A stretch of DNA of 64,000 nucleotides, taken from the NCBI GenBank assembly GCA_020152595.1, contig JAIGNY010000310.1, positions 1 through 64,000 of the forward strand. Reading direction: 5' to 3'. This document shows positions 37,400-49,559 of this stretch, in pieces. The position numbers and the translations under genes were made by a program. The notes beneath the pieces are model-generated. The model saw only the letters and a list, made by a program, of their open reading frames with translations. It did not search any database and was not told where the DNA came from. Within the stretch, counting starts at the first letter, position 1; the number at the start of each line of letters is the position of its first letter. The stretch comes from Chiridota heheva. Taxonomy: Eukaryota > Echinodermata > Holothuroidea > Apodida > Chiridotidae.

Positions 37400-38750
37400 A
37401 AGCGGGGAATAAGGAAAGAACACCCACCTCAAGAAGGGAGTGGTCCTCTTCCAGAAAGCACGGCCGTGCAACTCCGCCCTGATAGTCCGGAATATCCACC
37501 AGGTAAGCTGAGACGAGCGTGGCTGGCGTTTTTTCCACACTGCAGCACGAAGGATCTCGTGAAGGGAACCCCACCAAAAAGCGCAATTGACGCAGCTATG
37601 CCTCGTACCTGGTGTGCCTGAAGCGTAACGTTCGCGAACAACGCGGACCTATTATATGTGATCGCCTGAACGATCCAACGTGAAATCGTATCACGGAGAC
37701 GGCTCGATGCGGCTGTTGGAAGGACACGAAAAAGAGCGGTGGCGTCTTTCCGAAAAGATTGCGTCACGCTTGATATAGTGTTTGAGACATCGAACGGGAC
37801 ACCAGACCTTGTCCTCCGTCGTGTCAAAAAACGTAGCGAGCGCCGGAAGGAAAATAGGTTCGGTAGAAACTCGAGCGTCTGATTCTTCGCTAAGAAGGCG
37901 GGTCGGGGGTGACGAGGCGAAGCCCCGATTCAAAGCGAATATGACCCTCCTTGAGGAAAGCGGCGTGAAGAGCCCCTCCGCCTAGCCGAGGCTGCGGAGA
38001 GTAAAAACACCGTTTTGATCGTCAGTTCCTTGAGAGGACAATCCGGCAGAGGCTCAAACGGAGCCCGTGCCAAAGTCTCGAGGACCACCTGCATATCCCA
38101 AGGGGAGCAAGGTGCGAACTGAAGGCCGTTGCAAGAACATACCTTTAATCAATCTTTCCAAAGGCTGCGCGTCGGTGACAGTCGAGCGTCGAGGAAGCCC
38201 GGTGGATAGCCGCTATGGCGTTCGAACCCCTTGACCGTATTGATAGACTTATTCAGATTAAACTGGACCAACAAAAATCCGCTCGTCACCAAGAGTATGC
38301 GGAGAAACCGATCTATCCCGGCACCAATCCCGGAACATTCCGAGTCTAGAAGCATACATGCCCAAAGTGGAAGATCTCCGGCTACAGGCCGCCAGCTGGC
38401 AGCTGCCTCGAAAGACCTTGCGACACAAGGGATTCGCGGATAGAGCCACACAGTCAATTGGAGTGCTCTTGGATTGTGGTGCAGTTTGCGGAACCGGTAT
38501 AGAGACCAACTCGTCCGTGACGGAAGCTCGTCACGGGAAACCTGCGACAAGATTGAGCAGCTGAGGGACCACAGTTGGCGGGCCAATTGGGAGCCACCAG
38601 AAGAAACATGGAACACTGATCGGACACCACCTTGTTCAGTACTCTCGCACGAGCGAATGGATAGGAAGGCGTAGCCCACGAAGTGGGTCCACCTGATCGT
38701 GAACAGCGTCTACCGCCCAGACTCTCGAGTCGGGTGTGAGAGCGCAAAAA
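37400..38750 (-). pseudogene. DIRS tyrosine recombinase region
   Basis: Replaces the integrase of LTR elements and is thought to insert a circular DNA copy by site-specific recombination. Going 5' to 3' on the minus strand I see VVSDQC..FL.VAPNWPANC (link from RNase H, near 38600), then the SAM-like core-binding part with YASRLGMFRDWC (about 38330-38365) and LVQFNLNKSINTVKGF. The catalytic part has CPVRCLKHYIKR (about 37780-37815), the HxxR box AHQVRGIAAS (about 37590-37625) and the presumed nucleophile tyrosine in LVSAYLVDI (about 37490-37520). These pieces lie in at least three frames: one break near 38290, another near 37545 separating HxxR from the tyrosine. The product as read would be inactive. 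Confidence 0.82.
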
Positions 38751-38799
38751 TTGGTAGCTTGTGGTTGTCCACGGACGCGAACAGATCCACGTCCGGGAG

Positions 38800-39260
38800 A
38801 AAGGTTAACCAGATCGCCGGCCACCCGCGGGAGAAGGGCCCACACTGTGGGGCTTCCGTAAGGCGGGACAACAGATCCCAATCGTGTTCTCCGTGCCTGG
38901 CAGATGGACCGCCTGGAGCGTGACCTTGTTCAACATGCACCAAGACAGAAGGTACTTGGCTAAGATCCAAAAGCTCCTGGATCTCGTGCCTCCCTGTCTG
39001 TTGATAAACGCCACTACCGTAGTGTTGTCAGTGCGTATGAGAAGTCTTGTTCCGAACCCTTTGGTAGAAATAAACGAGAGCCCGGCGTACTGCCTCTACT
39101 TCCAACAGATTGATGTGCTGATCGCGCCAAGTGTCCGTCCAAAATCCCACGACTTGGGACCACGCTAAATGCGCTCCTCACCCCGTCAAAGACGCATCGG
39201 TCACCACTGACACCGAAGGTCTGACGGGTGGAAAAATCGCTCCCTGTGACAGGTGAGAGT
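38800..39260 (-). pseudogene. DIRS RNase H domain
   Basis: Degrades the RNA strand of the RNA-DNA hybrid during reverse transcription. The acidic catalytic residues are recognisable in VTDASLTG (about 39190-39215), NLLEVEAVRRAL (about 39100-39130) and RTDNTTVVAFINRQGG (about 38995-39040). A motif-final PGTENTI (about 38835) is typical of the retroelement RNase H end. The expected tryptophan after LTG is a TGA stop, and a frame change lies just before the third aspartate, so the domain is disrupted. There is no methyltransferase-like domain between this and the recombinase. Confidence 0.82.
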
Positions 39261-39579
39261 GGACGCACTACCACCAAATGTAGAAGAACACCGTCTGCGT
39301 ACGGCGGACGAGGACACTAGAGGTCGGTCCTGGATGGTATGAAATGACTCAGTAGATGGAATTGTAGATCCCGCATGTAAAACCTGCACATGGGGACTAC
39401 ATCTACGAGGTTGGCGAGGTACCCCAAGAATACCAGCCAGGTTCTCGCCGGCGACGCCGGTAACGAGAGAAGGACGTCGGCTCCCGCCCTCACGGCAAGG
39501 ATCCGTTCCTCCGTCGGCCGATATCGACCGTGAGGAAAATCCAGGACTGCCCCAGAAAAGTGGGAGTCTGAGGCGGCAC

Positions 39580-40260
39580 TAGGTTGGACTTGGCGAGGTT
39601 GAACACCCACCTAAGTCCTGTGCCACCCGTATAACCACGTTAGCGTGTGTCTCGCGACGGTGGCTGCGTCTACCGCAACGATCAGCCAGTCGTCGAGGTA
39701 CATAAAGATTATGATGCCCTGCCTTCGTAAGAAGGCCGCTAGAACTCTCGTAATCCGGTGAAGACCCTGGGGCAGTCGAAAGCCCGAAGGTAACGCCCTG
39801 AACGTGTACGTAACTCCCTCGGGTGGAACGCCAGAAAACGTCTGTGTTCCTCGAACATCGGCACATGGAGATATGCGTCCGTGAGGTCGGCCGGAGGTGG
39901 CCCACAGGCTCGTCAACTGAGGGAGGATGGAGCGAAGAGTCTCCATCTTGAACTTCAACGGTCGGATGAACCTGTTGAGCGGTCTTAGATTGATTATCGG
40001 GCGCCACTTGTTCCCCTTTTTGGGGCCAGGAAAACGTGGACATAACGAGGTTCCTGGGAGGGTTGAGATGAAGGTGATAGCGTTCTTCGCCAGCAACTCC
40101 CCCGATTTCTAGCCTCAACAACTCGGTGTGGTCGCCCTGACGAGGCGTGGGGGCGAAAGACCCTCCCTGGGGCGGGGGGGAGACGTGAACTCCAGACGGT
40201 AACCCTGCCGAATGGCTCGTAACACCCACTTGTCGGTGGTGATTCTCCCCCAAGCCTCTG
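39580..40260 (-). pseudogene. DIRS reverse transcriptase domain
   Basis: RNA-templated DNA polymerase of the element. Motifs on the minus strand, in order, are GPKKGNKWRPIINLRPLNRF (the Ty3/DIRS 'K..R...DYR..N' region), LSTAP and FRALP pieces of motif B (the expected FRALPFGL..AP is split between two frames near 39775), and IIIFMYLDDWLIVA with the catalytic Asp-Asp (YLDDWL, about 39685-39702). Frame switches occur near 39770-39900, and the DLTDAYLH-type motif A is garbled. The region overlaps the end of the Gag frame, as in other DIRS elements. Non-functional as read. Confidence 0.88.
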
Positions 40261-42205
40261 AAAATTCCTGAAGACGCCCCCGACCGGAACCCCGTTCAGC
40301 GAGGGGAAGGGGGTAGAGGGGGAGGGGGTTGAAGGGGTAAAAACGCCGTCCCCTGGCCTTCCCTCTCCCTCGGAAAGAGGTACCCGATCTGCGTGCAGCG
40401 GGGAAGGAGCGTCAATTGGTCCCCGCCCCGGCCCCTCTGCTGGTCCACGAAGTGGACTCCTGGCGAGAGAAAGGAGCTGAAGAGGGCCCCGCGACAGTGT
40501 CACGGCGACGTTGGGGCCGTCGCTGGCCCGGCCCCGCTTAACGGGGGATGAAGGGAGGCGACGAGCGGGAAGAGAAGAAAAGGACTTCGTCTTCGCTAAC
40601 AGCTTCTGAGTCTTCCGAAGATCGTCTTGGCGGCCAGCTTGGCGCGACAGGACATCACGGAAGTGACCAGCAAATAGTTCCAGACCCTCAGTAGGCAACC
40701 GCCGAAGATCCTCCTGAGTGACGGCAGAGAGTCCAAGGAGAGGGAGAACATTCTCGCGTCTCTCCCGGACAGCTCTAGTGGAGGCTCGGGCAAGTTGGTC
40801 GACTGTCGCGTCGAGCAAATCCGAGAGTCCAGTTAATAGAGGCAGGGTTTGTGTAAGGATGTCGGCCGGGAGATGCCTGCGCAAGACCGAGTCTAAGCCC
40901 TCTGTTACCCATACGGCAAGAGCCTGGTATTTATAACCCCTTCGTACGACCCGGTCGACAGCTAATAGGGAGTCATCCCTCCGCTGGACCGCAGGGTCAC
41001 GAAATTTCGGAGCCCTGCCCACTGAGCCAGACACAGCTGCGGTGCCGCTCGCCGGTTGGCGGAGGAGTTGCCATACTCCATCCGGGATTCCAGGAGGCTG
41101 TATGAGCATTTGAAAATCAGTTGGCTGGACATGTGTAGCCTGATCAACGTCCCGGCTGTAGGCCGTCCAGTCCTTGGCCGGGGTCCTAGCCCAATGCCTG
41201 TACACCAGGGAGGCATCAATGGGGAAATTCTTGGCCGCTGGCGAAGCATCCTTTAAAGCTGAGCTGAGCAGTCTACGCTGAGACTGCGAGCCCGCCTTAA
41301 TTAGGGGTACTTCCGTGACCTCCAGTTTAATTTCCCTTTCCAGGAAATCCAAGAGCTGGGCGACCGCTTCCTTTGTAAAGGGGTCCACCGGGAGAGGGGG
41401 GGGCGGAAAGAGGAACTTGTCCGATATCCGAAAGGATACGGAGGCCAAATCCGGTGCCAACGGCATCATAAAATCGACCCTGGGGGCGGCTGGAACCGGG
41501 GCGGTGGGAGGAGTCCCCCGTACCGGGAGGTCGTCCCGCGCCGTATCCAAGACGTCCAGAAAATCGACCTCCTCTCCCGAGGGATAGAGGTCGAGGGCAT
41601 CCTCCTCCAAGACCTCAGAATCAGGGGGATGCCAAGCCGCGGCAGTGGTAGCTGCCGAGGAGTGAGGAGCCGGAGACGTTAACCTCCGCTCCAGTGCCTG
41701 TGACACCAGTCTCAAGTGTTTTCTTGAGTGTGTCCTGAAAAGCGGGATCCTCGAAAGGGTGGCCCCGACTTTTCTGTCGCTTCCTATGTCTCCTCTTATA
41801 TTCAGGAGAGGATGAGGAAGAGGAGGATGAGGACCTATGACGTCGACTCTGTCTCTCCTTGTGTGCACTGTCCCGATCCCTGTCCCGCCTCCGGGGTGTG
41901 CCTCGTTCGGGAGACCCTAACGGGGAAACGGGAGGGGAGGGCTCCGCCACAGTGTTAGGCACCACTGGAGTACGTGTTAGCGTACGCCTGCTCAGTTGAG
42001 GGGGCCCTTCCAGAGGCAACCCGCTGAGAGTGGACGGCGGCCCCGCCTGCAGGACGGGAGGTGGGTGCACTTTGGGCCTGGGTGGCGAAGGCTGCGGGGG
42101 AGACGAAGAGGGCCCCTCGGACCGTCGCTTCTCCACTTTCTCCGCCGCTCTTTGAAAATACCGGTCACGGTGGAGTCTGTGCTCCGACCACGCGCTAGAT
42201 CCCAT
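40260..42205 (-). pseudogene. DIRS Gag-like ORF
   Basis: First ORF of the element. An ATG at 42205 (MGSSAWSEHRLHRDRYFQRA) opens a frame with a Pro-rich stretch, then an Arg/Ser-rich basic tract (HRSSSSSSSSSPEYKRRHRK, near 41830) plausible for nucleic-acid binding. Near 41700 the frame shifts into a long open stretch with an acidic segment (SGEEVDFLDVLD), a helical middle (RAVRERRENVLPLLGLSAVT) and a basic Pro/Arg-rich tail. No CCHC knuckle is visible, which is normal for DIRS Gag. The combined length of about 640 codons fits. Assignment rests on position and composition, since Gag proteins are poorly conserved. Confidence 0.75.
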
Positions 42206-42937
42206 CGCTGCAAAGAGTACAAGGAGTTGACTCAAGCAGCATAATCTGCAGCGTAACACGTGAGATGGATGTCACCGAGCGTAATTTAAAGAAGCGTTTG
42301 CACACCACGCATCGCGACATCCTGGGTGTGTAAAACATCGACACTCGGGGACCTGTCCTCCATGTCCATGATACTGGTGAAAATAAATACGGAACTCAAA
42401 CGTTCAACGTAGACAGTCTTAATTGCGTTCACACGAGCCGTGGAACTGCGTAGCTGATGGCTACGGGACCAAGAAGAACAATAGCTGTCAATGCTATACT
42501 TCTAGCCAAGAATGTCACCTGTCACCTAACCACGTAGCTATGGTAGCTAGTGGGCGTATAACCGGAGTAACCTAAACCCCGCGGTAAGAGGTCCCCTAGA
42601 CAGGCACACCTGGTGCTCTAGGACCTAAAACACACACCACGAGAGTAGGACGCTCTCGAACTAGCCACTCGCTTTGTACGAATGGAGACGAAAACCCGCT
42701 ATCCTAAGTGTAGGCTACACGGGTAAAGTCGTGTAGGTCGGCCGAAGAAATCTCAGACCCATGGCTACCTCACCCTTATCTCGGAAGACTTGAAAAGGCG
42801 AGCCAGATGGGAAGGGGCAGCGTAAAAACCCTCCAGGTAGAAGCTGGCGAAGAGAAAAGAGTTAGAAAGGTTAATTATTAATAAAATAAAAATGACCACT
42901 GTTCAGCGATGTTAGTGCCAACAACGCGCTGAAAAAG

Positions 42938-43077
42938 AGTGAAGTGGTAGTACAGTGGTATTAGGGAGGTTAGGGCCTGGCTGGTTACTGTTTTTCTTAG
43001 GGTCGGCTAGAAGTGCGTTAGAATCAGTTCATGTGACCAGATTGCATATATTAATAGCATGGAAGGTAAGGTATAAC
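42938..43077. repeat. DIRS inverted terminal repeat, 5' end of element
   Basis: Reverse complement of 36492-36630, ending GCATGGAAGGTAAGGTATAAC. It has one extra G relative to the partner (AAGGTATAAC versus AAGTATAAC) and lacks the CCCCGCTA hairpin found outside the left copy. Confidence 0.9.
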
Positions 43078-43679
43078 ATGAAATAAATATACTAGCTAAA
43101 ATTACATTTTTTTCTAAGAGATTATATATTCCTTCACCAACCATTGGTTACTAACTTAACTCAGTCTCTTTCAGTTCCTAACATATAAGAGTACTAATCG
43201 ATAAGATTGGTCAATCTGTTGGTCATGGATTTGCTCATCACGTGGCTTCTTGATCTGCAACCCTGCAGTAATGAGAAATAGTAGAATTATATCTCAAAAG
43301 AATGAAAACTCACACAGAGTTAAATATTAATTTTGCTACCCTTATTTTGGCATACTAGCAGCAAATTGCATGCTTTTTTCATAATATTTGGCTTCCATCG
43401 CCAGTTTTGCCTGAATTTAGCATCAGCTTTGCCCAACATTCCTCATTTATTTAAAAGATTCATCAATTATTATCACATTCAGTGGTAAGTTTAATACCAA
43501 AAATTTCATACCCATATGTCTGCCAAACTTGATACTTTTTTGTTTTTCTTGCCTTTATTTTGAACTGATTTTTTTGCAGTCCAAAAAACCTCAGGTACAC
43601 AACAATTTACAGAAATCCTCCCCCCAAAAAAAAAATGAAGAAAAAGTAATACAAAATCAACTTGATCATTCTGATGTTG

Positions 43680-44300
43680 AGACAATGACATTTTTCATAT
43701 TTGCATTTCATAAAAGTAAAACAGTACCTCTCATTGAATGATATAAAGTGCTATCTGACCCGACGTTTGCCCTCTCTGGCATGATTCTTGCATCAGCTGA
43801 AGAATTGTTGCATTGTTCATTTCAGCTTTGTCACAGATAAAACTGAAAAAGATACTAATATGCCATCAAAATTTGCTTGCAATTGTGAGGTAAAACATTA
43901 CTTACTGTATAGATATGCATTGGCGAGAAATACAAACATTGAATATAGGGTGACGGCTATATATGTAGCTGTAATCATGGTACATTTACATAACAGTTTA
44001 CAGCACTCCCCTACCCCCTCCACCCTCCGAAAGATATGACCTTTTTCGTTTCTGAATTTCATAAAACTAAAGCAAATACCTACTCACTGAACAATACAAA
44101 GATTCAAGTGCCATCTGAACCGATGTTTTCCCTCTCTAGAATGATTCTTGCTTCTGCCGGACCAATTCTTGAACGCAAACTTCCAACTTCAACACAGATC
44201 GATCTGCCAAAAAAAAATAAAAAAATATGCAATCAAAGTTTGCTTCATATTGTGAGGTAATACATTACTTAGGACTGCTTGCAGAACACGCCGAGACGGT
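43680..44300. repeat. Diverged tandem duplication, ~350-bp units
   Basis: Unit 1 (43680-43960) and unit 2 (44030-44300) share, in order, ATTTCATAAAA(G/C)TAAA, CTATCTGA(A)CC, TTTTCCCTCTCT.G.ATGATT, TCTTGC(A/T)TC, ATTTGCTT...ATTGTGAGGTAA and ACATTACTTA. A third partial match to the unit end occurs near 44655. Open frames in unit 2 are not conserved in unit 1. Confidence 0.65.
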
Positions 44301-47300
44301 CAGTATTAGTAGAGTATTTAGATTGATCCAATTGTGCATCAGACTATGCACACTGAAGGCATACAGCCTCGGGAGTCCGTACCGGAGGATATACAGTAAA
44401 ACTCATTGTTAAAACTCAGCTCATAATAATGTACTCACTGCTAAAGAAAATCAGTGAAGCATGTCGCAAATTGTGGATAGTTTTGTGGTACAACAAAAAA
44501 ACATCAGTCAAGTAATTTCATTAATACGAAAAACCAAACTTGTGTCGGTTTCATTTCTTGTATCTTTACGATCAATACCATACATAATCGTATGTACATA
44601 CATGTAATTCATATCGACGTGTATGTACTTTCAACAACAAATAGCTGTATATACTGTATCTGCATTAGCGAGAACAACAGAAATTGAATATAATATGTAA
44701 TGGTTGGGGCAAATTTATTCATGAAATGGTGGGCCTAAACATATAGTTGACAAAATTTTAAACACAAGTTTTCAATAGTATTTTAGAATTTATCAATTTT
44801 TATTCAGGTCTAAAAAGCAATGTTAGAGTTTAAATCTAAGGGGTGTGGGTTAAAAATCAAATGGAAGTTCAAGATTGTTGTAAATTTTCACTAAAATGTT
44901 TGATGTCAGATTTGAGTATAACCTATCAGTAGCACATCAAGGACAGCATTCTGTCTAACGGATTTCACAGAAAAGCTGTATTTTAGGAATGCAGCCCTTT
45001 ATCTTTAAACATAGGACCTATTCAGTCTAACATTAAGAATAATCACTTTAGGAATAGGCTAATGGCAATAAACATTGACAAAAGCATATGTGAAATCTTA
45101 TTATTCTTATAGAAAAATAGATATTATCCAAAAAAATCACGTTGCTTATCATAATCATATTACGCATATTATTTTTAAGCTTTGGTGAATACTGTAGGTG
45201 TCATTTTTTTAGATTGCCCACCAAAAATGTACCATTTGCGCCAGTTGACCAAGGCTTACATTTTTATATGGATAATATGTGATAGGCGGGTAGGTCATTT
45301 CCACTATACAAAAAAAGGGGGAGATTTGTTCTTTATAAAAGACAGTCTAGAGAATATCTTTTATAAGAATAAAAACAAAGTGATGTAGACAAATACTGAA
45401 ACTCACACCTAACGCTCTAAATTTCCTTTCTACGTTCCAAGATATGATTTTGAGAGTTACGGCCTACACCCTTAAATTACAACTGTCAGGCTGCAGAACT
45501 GAATTACTGGCCATTGTGGTAGCAATTGAGGTGTCACTACATCACCATGAAACCTGTCCGTACAAAGCTAAGGTGTCAAATCACTCTAAATCTGCCATGT
45601 TAGTGTTACAATTGAATACGTCGATGTACTGTAAGGATGGCATCTCTGTGGAAGGTATCAAAAAAAAGAGCTCAGTTGGCAAATTGTATGCAATAAGTTA
45701 GGAGAAAAACATGTCAGGAGAAAAATTGAAAAAAAATGTGCATGCCACAAATAAGTCTATCTTCATTATTTTTGTTTCTAAAAAAACAACTGAAACACAA
45801 AAATAAATAATAATAACTTAAAATAACTTTTTTGCTTCAGGAAATCTTACTTTCAGTTGTTTTTGAATGAAAAGAAAGTAAATATGACATGCCAACTGTT
45901 CAAGATAGACTTGATTGTGGCATGCACATTTTGTTCTGCAAAAGACCCACTTGCTGTCTGAAAGTATAAGATTCATGCTGTAGCTAGCATGCAACATACT
46001 TCATTGACAAGATCACCAGTTAAGATCTGGGCTGTCTAAATATCTTTGATGGACAGCCATTTTTACAAAAGAACATGCAAAATACTTCCAAATGTTATGT
46101 ACAGTAATTCCTAAACAATATCATGGATGACAATTTCTGTGCTACCTGTATTAGCCAACTGTTGGTGCAGTACGCTGGACCAACATTGCTCCAGCCAATA
46201 TGGTACCAATGTAGTTATTTTCATGCCCAATTACACATATATTATCACTGGGACATTTTTCTTTTGTAATTAGGTTGTTGGAGATACCATGTTTTCAACT
46301 AGAATCGCACTTATGCAAAGTATATCTTCCAAAATGCGATAATTTCACTACCTTTGCGCACAGCCCGGTAGGATCTTATTCCTTCATTTGATGATCCAAA
46401 CAAAAATGTTCATTAGGTGCCTTTTAACAAAATAATTTTGCCAGAGTAAAATCCACAGATAGTTTGTTGGTCGCAATGTTCCAAAACTTTTGTCGAGTGT
46501 CACGCCAGCGCATTTGCACTCGAGGCTTTTTCATTTTACTAACAGGTGGAAAGGTTTTGGATGTGCAGCGTGTGATATCTATGTGTCATCTTTAAAATCA
46601 GCAAATAATCATTCAACATTTTTCTGCTTTAGAGCTATTCTAACAAAAGTTGAACAAAAGTGGTTGTATTTCTTCACATAATTCTAATCATTCTTCTAAT
46701 TGTATCTCCATGATCTGACAAATATTTTAAATGGACTCCAAGTAGAAATTGCAAATAACATCAGTGGTAATCACGTGATTATTATTTTTCCGATGAACTT
46801 TGACATCTTCAGTACAAACAGATGAAGTGTGCCAAGAATTATCTGATTTTGGTATTGAGGGAATATATTTTCATACTTTTAGCTGATGAAAACAAAGAAA
46901 AGAATTTGGAGAATTGTTTGAGTCTCAATTTGAAAACACAGAAGACAGGTAATATGAAAGAGAGCTTCCGACCGAAAAATGGTGCAGAGCATCATAGCTC
47001 AGTTAGAAACCAATTTACAGGCGAGCTATATAGGACTGGAGTAACCTCCGCTATGACAAGCCGTAAAACAGAAATGACAGCAATCAGTGAATGTCAGCCA
47101 ACAAGAAAAAAAGATCAGTGGGGATGTAAAAGGCCTGGGTTGGGGGTAAGCCTAAGCCCTATATGACGAATAACTAGTACCAATGCATGCCAACATTTCA
47201 TCCACATTGCACCAGCGGTGTGTGCCATCTGGGGAAGTAATCTTCACTATTGATGTGAGAAATTTTGTAACAATGCAGTTGCTAAAATTTTATGTAATTG

Positions 47301-48700
47301 GGTTTATGCTAGGCGTAGTTATTCGTCATAGACCTCCGTTCCAGGCCTACTGCCACTGGCTGAATAGCTGTTCGCATCGAGAACAGAAGACTCACAGAAA
47401 ATAGATAAATTCTACCATTTTCAAGTAATTTTTAAAGGGCGGGATTTTGTGGATAAACAATACATCAACTAACCTAGTGATAAAAGATTGATATATTTTA
47501 GGGAAGAACATTCTCAGGGAAGCAGTAATGTTAGGCTTACTGTATACAGTAAAAGTTCCCAGTAAAAACAAATACTGGTTCATCTATAGTGTGCATAGGA
47601 AAAAAACACAACCTTCGTAAAGGCCGCAGATCAATAAACAACAGCAATAACACAATGTCAGCATACATAAATGGGTTAAAGTGAAAGAAATTACGGCCAA
47701 ACGATGGTATGGTTTCATGATGACAACTAACGACCTTAAATGTTTACGGGATGTGTAATGTTAGGTTGGGCCTTCAAATTTCAAGATGGTGCTCCATTGT
47801 TTTACTTGTTAGTATTGTGATTGGAGAAAGCTTTTGTTTGTGATACAGAAGAGCATTGAGAAATATATTCTAGTGGAAAAGAAATCATTCATACGAATCC
47901 ATACGATCAGGTATTTAGTAGCGGAATCGTTTAGTTATTAATATCATGTTGTATAACATTATCATTAAATGTTATGCCTGGCTTAGGCTACATGCCTTTC
48001 ATTTCAGGGCTCAGTCACAGTGCTAAAACAAATTAAACATCTTCCATTTATTAAGTAAATGCGAGAAATAATCATGAAATTACGTTCAAACGGGGTAAAG
48101 AACGGTCTTGAGCTTAGCAGCTGGCAAGGCCTGCATACTGTGGCAGTGTGAATAGAAACGATGAGAACTTAAGATAGTGGAAGGGTGCCACTACATTCGA
48201 GTACTTTTAGAGTACCTCTCATATTGGGTATATTCAGCGCATGCAAAATCCTAATGTAATTTTATTCTGTAAAATACAAACAAATAACATTTTACTTACA
48301 AGCTGTTGAATTTTGTTTTCTTATTTTCATATAGATACAAATTATTAAATTTTGATATTAATTTATCTTTAAATGTTTCAATTCTATGTACAAGAAACTA
48401 TGATACTATATAATCTATAGGATATTGTATATTGTGCTGAAATACCTGCTTCACATATATGGATTTGTATGACGTATATTGGACGTGTGTTTCAACATGT
48501 AAAAGTACATTTTTTTACGGACATATCCAGCCCACTGCACACCTTTTCCCTTGGATGCATGCGAGAAAAATATTCGCCAACAAGGTAAGCTGATAGGTCT
48601 TAATGTGATTACGTGAAGGTCTTAATATGCACAGTTTTAAATACTATGTGTGGAGTAAGAGCTGGCCGACCACTCCTTTTCACATTGAAATATTTTGCTT
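44301..48700. other. Non-coding A/T-rich DNA
   Basis: No transposon protein or RNA gene recognised. The only exon-like signal is a 66-bp open block at 46883-46948 bounded by CATACTTTTAG and GAAGACAG-GTAATA and encoding ENKEKNLENCLSLNLK. It is too short to call. Confidence 0.45.
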
Positions 48701-48702
48701 TT

Positions 48703-49556
48703 TAATCACGTGGGCCCTACCATAATATCACGTGGGTCCTACCATAAGACCACGTGGGCCCCACGATAATATCACGTGGGTCCTAGGATAATATCACGTG
48801 GGTCCTACCATAATATCACGTGGGCCCTACCATAACATCACGTGGGCCCTACCATAACATCACGTGGGCCCTACCATAATATCACGTGGGCCCTACCATA
48901 ATATCACGTGGGCCCTATCATAATATCACGTGGGTCCTACCATAATATCACGTGGGTCCTACCATAACATCACGTGGGCCCTACCATAACATCACGTGGG
49001 CCCTATCATAACATCACGTGGGCCCTACCATAATATCACGTGGGCCCTACCATAGTATCACGTAGGCCCTACCATAATATCACGTGGGCCCTACCATAAC
49101 ATCACGTGGGCCATACCAAAACATCACGTGGGCCATACCAAAACATCACGTGGGCCCTACCATAATATCACGTGGGCCCTACCATAATATCACGTGGGCC
49201 CTACCATAATACCACATGGGCCCTACAATAATATCACGTCGGTCCTACCATAATATCACGTGGGACCTACCTTAACATCACGTGGGCCCTACCATAACAT
49301 CACGTGGGCCCTACCATAATATCACGTGGGCCTTACCATAACATCACGTGGGCCATACCAAAACATCACGTGGGCCCTACTATGATATCACGTGGGCCCT
49401 ACCATATCACGTGGGCCCTACCATAATACCACGTGGGCCCTACAATAATATCACGTCGGTCCTACCATAATATCACGTGGGCCCTACCATAATATCACGT
49501 GGGCCCTACCATAACATCACGTGGGCCCTATCATAATATTACGTGAGCACTACCAT
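48703..49556. repeat. 22-bp satellite with an E-box (CACGTG) in nearly every unit
   Basis: About 39 head-to-tail units of ATCACGTGGGCCCTACCATA plus two bases (AT or AC). The palindrome CACGTG is intact in about 34 units, with variants CACGTA, CACATG, CACGTC (twice) and TACGTG. One unit near 49400 is shortened by three bases. CACGTG is the canonical E-box bound by Myc/Max-, USF- and related bHLH proteins, but binding here is not shown by the sequence. Confidence 0.95.
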
Positions 49557-49559
49557 CAT

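Larger units (their letters stand above)
36455..43077 (-). mobile_element. DIRS-like tyrosine-recombinase retrotransposon, near full length
   Basis: The 6.6 kb element is read on the minus strand in the order Gag, reverse transcriptase, RNase H, tyrosine recombinase, typical of DIRS elements. It has inverted terminal repeats (42938-43077 and 36492-36630) plus an internal complementary region near its 3' end (36672-36776), which in the DIRS model templates a circular DNA intermediate. It is much more GC-rich than the neighbouring DNA. No integrase, protease or LTR direct repeats are seen, and target-site duplications are not apparent, as expected. Several frameshifts and two stop codons make it non-autonomous as read. 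The ITRs remain about 97 percent alike by eye, which suggests a recent insertion or sequence errors in the coding part. It inserted next to the LINE 3' end at about 36420. Confidence 0.92.

Noticed and set aside
37782-41587. Plus-strand open frames within the DIRS element
   Set aside because: They are antisense shadows in GC-rich coding DNA. The recognisable RT, RNase H and recombinase motifs are all on the minus strand.
43506-44412. Possible exons in the 43.7-44.3 kb repeat pair
   Set aside because: The open frames of one unit are interrupted in the other, so the repeat is better explained as non-coding.
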